Source: Thermothelomyces thermophilus ATCC 42464
Lineage: Eukaryota > Ascomycota > Sordariomycetes > Sordariales > Chaetomiaceae
Length of the DNA: 64,000 bases
Direction of reading: 5' to 3'
NCBI RefSeq assembly: GCF_000226095.1
Contig: NC_016474.1
Coordinates: forward strand, 744,001 to 808,000
Part shown: one piece after another, positions 10,850 to 20,470 of the stretch
How the letters are laid out: each line of letters begins with the position of its first letter
Position numbering within the stretch: the stretch's first letter is position 1
Notes under the pieces: generated by a model
Databases searched by the model: none
Seen by the model: the letters and a program-made list of their open reading frames with translations, nothing else
Told to the model about the DNA's origin: nothing
Translations under genes and position numbers: made by a program

Positions 10850-12454
10850 ATGGCAATTCCCGTCCTTTTCTCAGCACTGGTGTTGCTCGTAGCCTTGCTT
10901 TGCTGCCATGCCACCGCCGCTCTTCAACAGCTCGCCCACGACGTGGGTTGTGTTCACCTCCCCGTCGTTCACTCTACCAAAGTCGACCGCTTCTCGGATA
11001 AGCGAGGCATCCAGCTACAGCTAGCGAATCGCTCCGACGTCGCCTACTATGCTCAGCGTACCGACCCTCTCCCTTTCTTCCCGCTCGAATTCATGTTTCG
11101 TCAGCCGCTGACCGTCTCGCAGTCAGCATCGGCACGCCGCCGCAGCCCGTGTTTGTACAGCTGGATACCGGGTCCTTCGAGCTGTGGGTGAACCCGGACT
11201 GCACCACGGTGTCAGGCTCCGACGCCGTCTTCTGCGAACGGGCCGGGCGATATGACGTTACCAAGTCTTCGACGGCCACCTCTCTCGGAACCAACAGGAC
11301 GCTCCGCTACGGGATCGGGGCTGCCAACATCTCCTACTTCACCGACACCATCTCGCTCGCCGGAAGCCCCATGATGCTGCAGGACGTCCAGTTCGGCGTC
11401 GCCACCGCGTCGGAGGACGCCTTCTCGGGCATCCTGGGCATAGGGTACGGGAAGGGCATCGGCACCGGGTATCCCAACTTTGTCGATCAGCTGTGGGAGC
11501 AGAACGTGACCCGGGTCAAGGCGTATACCCTTGCGCTGGGGAGCAAGGACTCGCAAGAGGGGGTCATTGTGTTCGGCGGCGTCGACACGTCCAAGTTCGC
11601 GGGCAAGTTGGCCAGGCTGCCCGTCATCCCCCCGGCGCAGTCCCCGGACGGCGTCCCGAGGTTCTGGGTCGAGATGAAGTCCCTCTCCATCACGCGCCCG
11701 AGCGGCCTGAACACGGTTTATGACGGCGGCGCCATGCCCGTTTTCCTCGACAGCGGCTCGACCATGACGCTGCTGCCCGCCAACCTGACCATGGCTGTTG
11801 CTAGAGACTTTGGTGCGCAGGCCCCGGACGCGAACGGCTTCTACAAGATCGACTGCGCCCTGACGGCGCTGAACGGGACTCTCGACTTTGCCTTCGACGG
11901 AGTGACGGTCAGGGTCCCCTACAAGGAGCTCACGCGCGAGGTAGCCAGCAACCCGCCGTCGTGTTTCCTCGGCATCGTGGCGAGCGACCGGTTCACCCTG
12001 CTTGGGGATACCTTTTTGCGGTCGGCCTACAGTACGTCTTGCACGCGCGTGTCTCGGGGAAGGCTGTCGTCCTGCGCGGATGCTAACAGAGTTTCTCGCA
12101 GCGGTGTTTGACCTCGAAACCGACTCCATCTGGATGGCACCGGCCGTCAACTGCGGCTCGTCTCCCGCGGCTCTCAGTAATGTGCAGGACCTGTCGGCCG
12201 TGACCGGCGAGTGTGGAGTGCGCGAGATAGCAGAGAGCACGAGTTCTACGCAGGTTCCTAGCACTGGAGTTGACGATACCGAAGCGGGGGCTGTTCCCAC
12301 CAGTACTACTACGGTTGTGTCCCAGCCGTCGGGGACAACCACGCAGATGGGGGCAAGGCCTACTCTGGATAACGCGAGTAATCCTCTAGGAGCTCACCGG
12401 CTTACCTGGGTCTTAGTAATAACGGCCGCGTTGCACTTGTTCACGGGAATATAA
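10850..12454 (+). CDS. Secreted, probably GPI-anchored aspartic peptidase (yapsin-like)
   Basis: A pepsin-family (A1) endopeptidase of the cell surface. Three exons (10850-11057, 11123-12031, 12102-12454) give 489 residues. The first junction restores YYAQLSIGTPPQ, the typical strand before the first active site. The start is the ATG at 10850; the TTG at 10841 is ignored. A hydrophobic signal peptide covers residues 1-23. Catalytic aspartates are Asp84 (DTGS) and Asp279 (DSGS), both intact. After the catalytic core come a Ser/Thr-rich stalk and a hydrophobic C-terminal tail with no basic end, as in GPI-anchored yapsins and fungal OPSB/SAP9-like enzymes. No long propeptide is seen, so activation may be simple. 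Third-position GC is high in exon 2. The branch site TGCTAACA is visible in intron 2. Confidence 0.88.
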
Positions 12455-12718
12455 ACACGTTCCAGCCCAGGTTTCCCTGGCCGCGGCCCCCCTTTCCCCC
12501 CTTTTCAAATTGTGCAGTAATTTGGTAGATTTACGGATGCAGAACACGAACAACGTTTTGAGCGTGTATCGAACTACTTTACTGGATCTCAGGTAACCTC
12601 GGTTGGGCGACTAACCGGTTTCCCATAATGGCGACCCGTCTTAACATCGAAGAATCTCCGCCATTTCTAAGGCGAGTCAGCGCCTGTACAAGACCAAAAG
12701 TTTGAATGGTGCAGCAGC

Positions 12719-13808
12719 TCAGGTACTTACGTTTGGAGCCCTCGTGGGCGTCGGTCCGGTCTCCTGTCCTCTCTGCCCAGGAGATTGCGGCAGGCTCTTG
12801 TCACCACCATTCCTCTCAATGCCATCTCCAATACGCACATCGAAGCCGGAGTCTGCTTCTGGTCTTAGCCCTGATGCATCCTCTTCGTCTGAAATCCCGC
12901 TCTCTGCTTCCATCTCAGCACTAGGTTCCTTGGAGCCGGTTGTGGCGCCGTCTGGGCCCGGCTCGCCCCCGAACCTTCGTCTGCACCGATCGCACAGGCA
13001 CTTGTCGCACCCCGTTGCACCTTCGCGGTTGCCTTGCACGAGGAACGGCCGTGTCTCCACGTAAATCTCGAGCCCGGTCGCTCGCTTGATTTTGTCCAGA
13101 AATGCCCAACACTGTCCAGAGGCGGTTGAATATTAGCTTGATAGGCCGCCACTGCCCAGCCCGGCCGCCAACATTTACTCACATTCGCGCAGGGGCTGTG
13201 GTCCAAGAATATCCATGCCGACCTCCACGCTTCCGGGATCTCGGCTCCCTTCAACTCGCGTGCCCGCCGGAGGTCGGTCGTGCCCAGCACGGCTTTCAAG
13301 GCGGCAATGAGCCAGAAGACGGCCAACTTCTTCTCCTAGCACACGGGTTAGCGTATTCGTATTTCCGGGGCCGTCGGAGAAGACGGAAAGCCCTGATTCT
13401 GCGCACCACATGGCATGCATAGAAGCGTCCGCCGTGTTCTGGTAGCGCTGGGCCGTTGTTATCCCGACAGGACCGGGGCAGCTCGAATTTCAGAATGCCG
13501 GTGAAGTATTGGACGAGCTTCATGTATTTGACGTTATCGAGGACATTCTGCCCTCGAGACTTGTTCGCCTGCCAGCCGCTAACTGCAGCTGTGATCACCT
13601 CGGGCTTGGTAGCAGACACGATGATCCCGGCCGTTGCCCTTTCGAGGTTCCCCCTCGCGATCCGAAATCTCTTGAATGGTCTCAAGACCCGAAGTGTTGA
13701 ACCGTATTTCCAGAATACGGCCTTCGAGCATGGGTCGTGACCGGCTCTCGGTCTAGCAACCAGTGATCTGTGATTAGCGGCATGGCGCTTGGTCCCGGCG
13801 AGAGACAT
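12719..13808 (-). CDS. Unrecognised protein, multi-exon
   Basis: I do not recognise this protein. Exons on the minus strand are 13808-13407, 13335-13183 and 13111-12719 (315 residues), joined in phase 0 with GCTAAC and GCTAAT branch sites. Splicing gives a continuous stretch (EKKLAVFWLIAALKAVLG, then a join to CWAFLDKIKRATGLEIYVE) with no stops. The C-terminal part has a small Cys cluster (GCDKCLCDRCRRR) and an acidic, low-complexity tail. No signal peptide is seen. A perfect GTAAGT donor lies 12 bases before the stop; splicing to 12683 would replace the last four residues with a 34-residue basic tail ending at 12579, but that intron would be only 47 nt. An upstream leader intron (13809-13874, GTAAGA donor) is possible. 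The exact start is uncertain. Confidence 0.5.
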
Positions 13809-14492
13809 CTTAAGGAGGGAACAAAGACAGAAGGGGACCACAAACAAGGATTCCAGCGCAGTAGGGTATCTTACATATGGCCTCGGCCCATCTTGTGATT
13901 GAGGTGTTGATAGAGGTGCTCGCCGGAAACGCGGCGAGGAATCGGGTTCGAGGTGCAAGAGGTTCTCGAGTTTAGAGAAGTTCAATGGCTCTCTAGCAGA
14001 AGGGCCATCCCCAAATCTCGCAGAGAAAGGCGCCCGAACGCAACCTTAGGCTCGTGAGAGAGAAGGCGGGTGAGAGACAGTGGGCGAAAGAGAGAGGCTG
14101 GGCGAGAGTCGCCGCAAGAGCGCATGTAGGAAGGTTCATGATAAGAATTCAGAAATTAGGTCCAGGGAGGCTGAAATTCAGTCAGCAGCGATTAATCACC
14201 GCGCATTTTCACGTCGAGATGGCCGAAATCAGCAGTGGTGGTCAGAGCACCAGGCTCGCAGGTCGAAGTCAACACATCATTGAGGTTACTGACTGCGGAG
14301 GTAGACCAGGCCAGGCTCAGATGATCAAGCAAGCCAGCAATCCCTTTTATGACGCCTAAACCAGATGCTACCGGGAATCATGACCAGACCCAACCCACGA
14401 GGTGCCTTTTAGCTCTGATACTAACCCCAACGAACCCCCCCGTTCAGCCAAGAACGCAGGGATACGCGAGCAGCCCCTTCAAGGAGATGCCC
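13809..14492. other. Intergenic region between two minus-strand genes
   Basis: Holds the promoter or leader of the unrecognised gene and the 3' flank of the S19 gene. A 101-codon plus-strand frame (14054-14359) has no family resemblance that I can see. A GTAAGA donor at 13874 suggests a spliced leader. Confidence 0.45.
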
Positions 14493-15367
14493 TTACTCGT
14501 CATCCTCCGCCTCCTCCTCATCAGCCTCGGCAACGGTTTGCGCAATCCCTACAGATCTCTGAGTTAGAACGCCAGCACCGCGGTGAAACCAAGAAAAGGG
14601 CAACTCACGGTCAAGATCACGCTGACCCTGCTGGGTGATGCGGCGGCCGCCCTTCTCCTCGTCCTTCTCAAGAACCTGGATCTTCTCAAGGGACTGCAGG
14701 ATCTTGCGGTCGACGCTACCGCTGGCATCAACGTGCTTGGAAGGGCGAGAGCCGCGGTTCTTGGCGCTGCCGTGGACCTTGCGGAGACGGCCAACACCGA
14801 CGGTCTTCCTCAGGTAAACATGGCGGGCAACGGAAGCGGCACGGACGTAGTACCAGTCGATATCCTGAGGAGGCATCTCCTTGGCGACACCGGTCTTGAC
14901 AGTATCAACCCAACCTGCATGACGCCCGTGTCAGATGCTATGTTCCGTCGAAGTCGAGGTGCACCGCGAGACCGGAGGAACTAACCGGGCACAGGGAGCT
15001 TGCCCTGACGCTTCAAGAAAGCCGCGTAGGCCGCTGTTGAATGTTAGCCTTGGGCATGCCCGAGCAAACCGCGATTGCGACAAAACTCACCGACAAACTT
15101 GTGGGGCTTTTCGTCGGCAGCAACATGATTAGCAAAATTCCGTCTTCAGAGATCTTTCGACCCCCTCACGCCTGCTCCCTTCATCTTCCAAGTTGCTGCT
15201 GTGATGGGTAGCAGCCCATCACCGTCGGCCGGGACGAGTTCCGCCAGTGAGACTCGCGGCGACTCGGACAGCGAAAGATTGGTCGGGGTATGGGTCGCAG
15301 AGGCCATTCATGGCTAAGAGCTGCAGGAACTTACATCGACATCGCGAACGGTGACACCTCCAGGCAT
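14493..15367 (-). CDS. rps19: 40S ribosomal protein S19 (eS19)
   Basis: Component of the small ribosomal subunit head, needed for late 40S maturation. Five exons on the minus strand (15367-15335, 15106-15091, 15033-14986, 14914-14609, 14548-14493) give 152 residues. The sequence runs MPGGVTVRDVD, then AYAAFLKRQGKLPVPGWVDT, PPQDIDWYYVRAAS and the conserved block from RKTVGVGRLRKVHG to the HVDASGSVDRK region, ending in an acidic tail. All junctions keep frame and use clear GTRAGT donors. Exon 2 is only 16 nt. Intron 1 is 228 nt and holds an 8-bp hairpin. Two telomere-like boxes lie 146-214 bp upstream of the ATG, as expected for a ribosomal protein promoter. Confidence 0.96.
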
Positions 15368-16857
15368 TTTTGCGGTTGGTTTATGGAAATTTGGCGGAGA
15401 TGACGGAATTGATCGTTCGTGATGGTGTTAATTGTCGACGAGCCGTGGTCACAACTGCGGTCGTAGGGAAATTTTGGGAGTGGGGGACTGTCTTGGCAGT
15501 TGCCAAGATCTTTTAGGGTTCCGGCCCTCGAATGAGGCCGTGCCCGAGATGGGCAAATGTTCATACAGTAACCCTAACCCTTTGAGCCCTTGCCCGCAAC
15601 GGAGCAAGAGCCCCCCCTGCACCCCACTCCCCCACCAAAGTTCCCAAAATGGAGCGACCCAGTTGTATCGGCTCTTTTCCCATTCTTGATCAACAGCTGG
15701 ACCATCGACTAAGTCCTCTCCTCAAAAACAATAGGCTTGGGGGACAGTTTTCGAACATTAAGTTCTCGACCAATACGAAGACCGAGGTCAAGTTTCAGGT
15801 GGGAAATCAAGATAATGATTACCTCAGCGAAAACGTAGGCCGCAGGCTCGCATTCGAGAACAGCGGCGTTTTCGGAGAACGAGGATGTGGTACCCTGTAC
15901 GAGACAGCAGGGCGGGAGATTGTCATGATCTCCAACTCGCCGCCCATCAGGTTGGAGAGGAACGCGAAAGCGGAAAAAAGCGGCACGCGCATTCTCGAGT
16001 GGACAAGCGCATGCAAATAACCCCTCTAGCCCTCCCAAACATGAGACGATTGCGGCTCCTGTCATCCATCTTGCGCACCGCACAGCGTCGTACTGAAGGC
16101 CTGTTGGGCTGGCCTTGGCGCCCCTCCGACAGGCACTGTTTCACGTTCCCGCCTCTTAGAGCTTAAGCTCGGAAAACTGCATGCTGGCGCCATGAGATGC
16201 GCCGCAGGGGTCTCGTGAGCTGAAATTGCTGGTCAAACAATCCCGTCGTGCTCAGGTAAATCCCGCCCGAAGACGGCCGGGGACCTGCATGCATGACCCC
16301 ATGGCGTGGATCTCTTTACCGCACTCCGCCGTTCTAGGGTACTCGTCGGTCATCGTTGATGCCCCCTATACAACGAAGCCCATGTAAATGAGGAAGACCA
16401 AATGGTTTGCGCCGAGCCGATCTAGCCGGGCGCGTGCCTTCGGCCTCCATTTGTACCCCGGCCTCCCGATTTAGGCAGGAGGCGGCCATGTAATGAGCGT
16501 GCATGTCAATGGAAAACATGAAACCCCGAATAAGGAGCTAGTGACAGGTAGAAGTTCCCGTTGGAACGTTGAAGAAGCACACTGACACCTGGGCTAGCGC
16601 CTTAAAGTCCCGGAGAATGAAGCTAATAATAAGAGTCACTTGTCCCATGCGGTCGTCACCGTTGGTCGAGTCTCCTGACAACCAGTCTCTCGGTTGTTGT
16701 TGTCGATGTGGGATTTGTGAACAGCGTCACTCCTTACCTTCCCACATTTCTTTCCCTTCTTTACCTCGCTTGCTGGGCAGGCGTCCATTCTCTTCTCGGC
16801 CTTTTGGCGACTCTCAACTAGGCCATTTTTCCATTGCCACTTCTCTTCGTCGACGCT
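15368..16857. other. Intergenic region, divergent promoters
   Basis: Lies between the divergent rps19 and secreted tandem-domain genes. Apart from the teloboxes near 15.5 kb, a pair of overlapping frames around 15.65-16.08 kb (123 codons plus, 124 minus) has no recognisable motif, and neither is supported. The last 150 bases are CT-rich, fitting a leader. Confidence 0.5.
15513..15581 (-). promoter_or_regulatory. Two opposed telobox motifs in the rps19 promoter
   Basis: The forward strand has TTAGGGTT at 15513-15520 and AACCCTAACCCT at 15570-15581, in opposite orientation about 50 bp apart. They sit 146-214 bp upstream of the rps19 ATG. In fungi the AGGGTTAGGG/telobox is a known ribosomal protein promoter element bound by Tbf1-like factors. 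Binding here is inferred. Confidence 0.5.
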
Positions 16858-18442
16858 ATGGTTTTCGCTCTCTTCTCCCTGCTAGCCTGTGCAGCCCTTG
16901 TTGGTGCCACTCCTTTTCGACACCGGGTAGTCGACTCGTTGGATGAAGGAGCAACAGCAGAGGCTCACCAGCGCGACAACAGTACTACTCGAGCGTTCTC
17001 TAATGTCCAGATCAAGGTGAGACTCCTGCAGACGGACGGCCAAGCCGAAGCATATTAAATAAAGCCTCTAGACGTCAGATGGCAAATGTCTCTTCGTTGA
17101 TGGACTTTCGGGCAACTTCCGCGCCAATTTGACACCGGTTCAAGTCGCCGATTGCGGGTCGACCGGCGGACAAGGCTGGGACATCGTCACTGCCGGAAGG
17201 CATGTCAAGGGCGACAACGTCATGCTCGTTGTCAACACCCTTACCCAGACCTGCCTGAATTTTGACCCGCGCCAGCAAGCGGGGAGCCAGGTTCTGCTGG
17301 CTTCGTGTGGTGGCCGTGCTGGCGGCGGTGAGTAGCCTCTGGGAGGAGATTTGGCCGGCTTCGACATGCTAACGTTCCTCCAGAAGGAGAGGTGACCGAC
17401 TCTCAGCTATTCGCCTTCAGCGGCGGTGCTGGTCCCCTTTCTCTTCAACCGCGGAACCGAGTGGGATCTTGTGTCGTCGTCAAGGACGGAGATATCGAAG
17501 TTGCCCGATGCGATAACAGTGATGCTTCTCAACTCTTTACCTTCGGTGACGCAGCAGGCGAGGGCGGCAACAACACTATCAAGATCAACAACAAGAACGG
17601 CCGCAACAAGAAGGGTCACTCAAGTTCGACCTGCGCAAGATCTACTCGGACTGTGACTGTGCTCCCGACGCAGAGCGGGGAAAGCACGGCAGCTCCGACG
17701 ACAACACCAGCCCCGACAGCAGGTGGCGGCGGTGGCGAAGGGAGTGCCGGGCCCGGAACCATTCTGACAGTGAACCCCACAGACCCGGTACCGGTGTCGC
17801 GGGCTGGGGGCATCCTGCAGCCGACGGCGGCGGCAGAATCGCATCAACGAGACGCGACGGCGGAACGAGCCTTTAGCGGCGTGTCGATCCGTGCGCCGAA
17901 CGGCCAGTGTCTCTTCGTCGACCCAACGGCGGGCGACTTCCGCCAGAACCTGATCCCTGTCTCGCTGGTGGACTGCACTGGAGCCCCTAACGAGAAATGG
18001 GATGTCATCACCGAGGGCAAGCACAACACGCCGAATCCAAACCGGCCTGCCGCCCTGATTGTGAGCGCATTGGTAGGTTGCCGAGATGATGACAGAGAGG
18101 GTGTGAGGTGCTGCGAGCTGACTCGCTATTGTACAGACGCAGGGCTGCATTAGCTTCGACGGAAGACGGCAACCGGGTGATACCGTAACCATCTTTTCGT
18201 GCGGAGGTCGCGCTGATGGCGGTGCGTACTAACCGCATATTGTACACCAGATTCGTGGCACTGACGGTGTTCTAGACGGCGAAACGGACGGCAACCAACT
18301 GTTCCCGTTTATCGGACAGACAAGCTTCGCGTTTGCGCCAGTGAACGAGGATGGGAAAACTTGCATCCTGCCTGGAGATGGCAGGCTCGATTCAGGACCC
18401 TGCCCTAGTGACGGTTCCCAGCTGTTTTCCATTTTTGAGTGA
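16858..18442 (+). CDS. Secreted protein with two tandem ricin-B-like (beta-trefoil-like) domains
   Basis: A predicted secreted sugar-binding or surface protein; the ligand is unknown. Five exons (16858-17016, 17072-17327, 17384-18072, 18137-18221, 18276-18442) give 451 residues. A signal peptide covers residues 1-17 (MVFALFSLLACAALVGA). Two homologous units occupy about 45-192 and 300-451. Each has CLFVD followed by NFR/FRQNL and a WD[IV][IV]T strand, then C[LI][NS]FD.R, SCGGRA, and QLF.F endings. The three CLxF/QLF subunits recall the ricin-B trefoil, with QLF in place of QxW. A Thr/Pro/Gly linker separates the units. Intron sites differ between the copies: one is shared, one is unique to each. 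Start at 16858 gives a clean signal peptide; an upstream in-frame CTG start is not needed. Confidence 0.8.
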
Positions 18443-19255
18443 ACAGAACTCGGCACCGACCCATGTTAACGGACCCATTGCTGGCTGTCGTGTACGATTT
18501 CAGAAAAGTCCAAGGGGAAAGCTGTCAGGTCATGGAAGCTCTTGACCGTATCTTCTTCAACTATGACCAACACGGTAAGGTATTGTTCGATACCGATTTT
18601 GTGACCCGTTTTCTTAGGTAGATTTGTAGAAGGGTGGAACATACTCATTCAACTGTTTCACCACTGTCACGAATCCTTCAGCGTGATTATATCGGTTGAC
18701 TCGTGGCAGAATCTTCGGCAAAGAGGTCTTTTGTTGGAAGGAGGGGGAGGGGGTTGGGAGCATCGAGCCGAGACCGAAGTACTGGTAGGCACCAACTTGT
18801 AAGTGTGCAGTGCCCAAGATCCAAAGATACCTTAAACAAAGTAGGAACATACCTACGCGAAAAGGTGCGTAGAACCTGAATAGTACATCAGGTATGTAGG
18901 TTGCACGATGAGACAGTGTGCTACACCTATTGCAGGGCTTGGTATGCAGGTGCTTTACGTACTGACTGCACTCTCCCTTACGGATTCCTCGTACCCCGTT
19001 CGGATTAGAGTGCAGGGGATGCTTTTCGTGGGGTAGCGAGCCCCACTTTAGCCCGGGCTGTCAGGGACCCAGCATCGCCTCGGAGCTGACATCATGCCGA
19101 ATTTTCGCTTGTCCACTAGCCTCCGAGTCTGCAAAAACCGCTCGGTAGCCGCCCCGAAGAGTACGGAGCACCGATTCCAACATTCCATGATCGACGGCAC
19201 GGGAGCTCGGGTTGTGACAAAACGCATACAATTGAACCCTTTGAAAAAATTTCCA
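18443..19255. other. Intergenic region, no supported gene
   Basis: Only small frames below 80 codons. The stretch includes a purine-rich run near 18735-18765 and several ACCTAC/GTAGG words. I see no gene. A start for ISA2 at 19094 would extend into this region but gives a less mitochondrial-like N-terminus. Confidence 0.5.
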
Positions 19256-20124
19256 ATGTCGCGAATACGATGCGCGAACGCGCCTGCCACCGCTAGCCTC
19301 TTCGTCCAGCTCAGCCTGCGCCGACAGAGCGGCTGGGGCGGGCTTCCCATCCTGGACCTCCTCCTGCCTGTGTCTTCTCACGCTACCCGGGCACTTTCTG
19401 TTCGCCCCTATCACCTCGTGTCAACAAAGAGTGCGGCAGACCCGCCTCGCCAACTACTCACCCTTGCCCCCCCAAGCGGCAGACCATCATGGAGAAGTTC
19501 AACGTCACGCTGCACGATGACTCAGCTGCGGACAAGGTCACCAGACTCTTCCTCTCGGACCTTTAGCACTTCCGCTGCATGTCGCGCGACGCACGCCATA
19601 TTCAACCCGCAAGTTGACGACGATGGCGACGAGATGATGCTGGAGATTACGCCGCGCGCAGCGAAGGTACTTCTCCCCTGGTTACGCTCCGTTGTTGGAC
19701 AATGAGCTAACAGTCGGTGGCTCAGCGCCTCTCCGAAATAATGACCAAAGATTCGAACCCGAACCTCGCCCTCCGAATCCAGGTTGAGAGTGGCGGCTGC
19801 CACGGTTTTCAATACCTAATGAAACTTGTGACACTGCCCCCATCACTCCCCTCCAAGGAGTCGCTTCCCCCCGCAGCGGAGGCAGATGACTTGACCACCG
19901 TTCACGAGGACGACACGATTTTCACCTATTCACCCGACGGTAGCTCCTCACCCGGGGACCTGACGGCTCCAAAAATCATACTCGACCTTCCCTCGCTGCA
20001 GCTCCTGAAGGGCAGCAAGGTCGATTTTACGATGGAGCTCATTGGATCGCAGTTCAAGATTGTGGACAATCCCTTGGCGACGAGCAGCTGTGGGTGCGGT
20101 ACAAGCTTTGATATCAAAATATGA
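19256..20124 (+). CDS. isa2: Mitochondrial iron-sulfur cluster assembly protein ISA2 (A-type scaffold)
   Basis: Mitochondrial matrix protein that helps build [4Fe-4S] clusters with ISA1 and IBA57. Two exons (19256-19666, 19726-20124) join in phase 0 at GTACTT and CTCAG and give 269 residues. The HesB/IscA fold spans about 125-269. The three conserved cysteines are present: Cys162 in SGGCHGFQY, and Cys259 and Cys261 in the SSCGCGTSF tail. The N-terminal 100 residues are Arg/Ser-rich and fit an import leader. The protein is longer than yeast Isa2 because of this leader and an acidic loop after residue 175. An in-frame ATG at 19094 would add 54 residues; 19256 is chosen because MSRIRCANAP starts a better presequence. 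It converges on rpl7 with 346 bp between stop codons. Confidence 0.9.
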
Positions 20125-20470
20125 CACCAGCGACATCTTTTATAGACGCATGGAGCCAACTGAGAACGGCCATAGATGCGACAAACATAGGGCGTTGTAC
20201 AATATGCAGATATCAGATACGGAGGTATGTAGGGCATTCACAGGTTATGAATTAAACCGCGCCGGCGACTTTGTAGTATTCGGCCGTCCCATGGCCAACG
20301 GGAAGCAGACTAGATCACTTGTCCTAAGGGTGAAGGAGGTGTGATGTGTAAAAACAACATCATGTTAATTCATTCCCTGTGCGCCACCCTGGCGGTCACG
20401 TTAAACGCCGAGCACCCATTCCACTGCCCATGACCGAGACAAAAACCGTAAAACCACCCAAGTCACATTT
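20125..20470. other. Convergent spacer between isa2 and rpl7
   Basis: Tail-to-tail spacer holding both 3' UTRs. No gene or repeat of note was seen. Confidence 0.6.

Noticed and set aside
11212-12342. 376-codon minus-strand frame
   Set aside because: Antisense of the aspartic peptidase in high-GC3 sequence; no motif, and the plus strand has catalytic residues and splice sites.
15649-16083. Overlapping 123- and 124-codon frames on opposite strands
   Set aside because: Neither has a motif, a clear leader or a supported partner exon. The minus frame begins with GTG.
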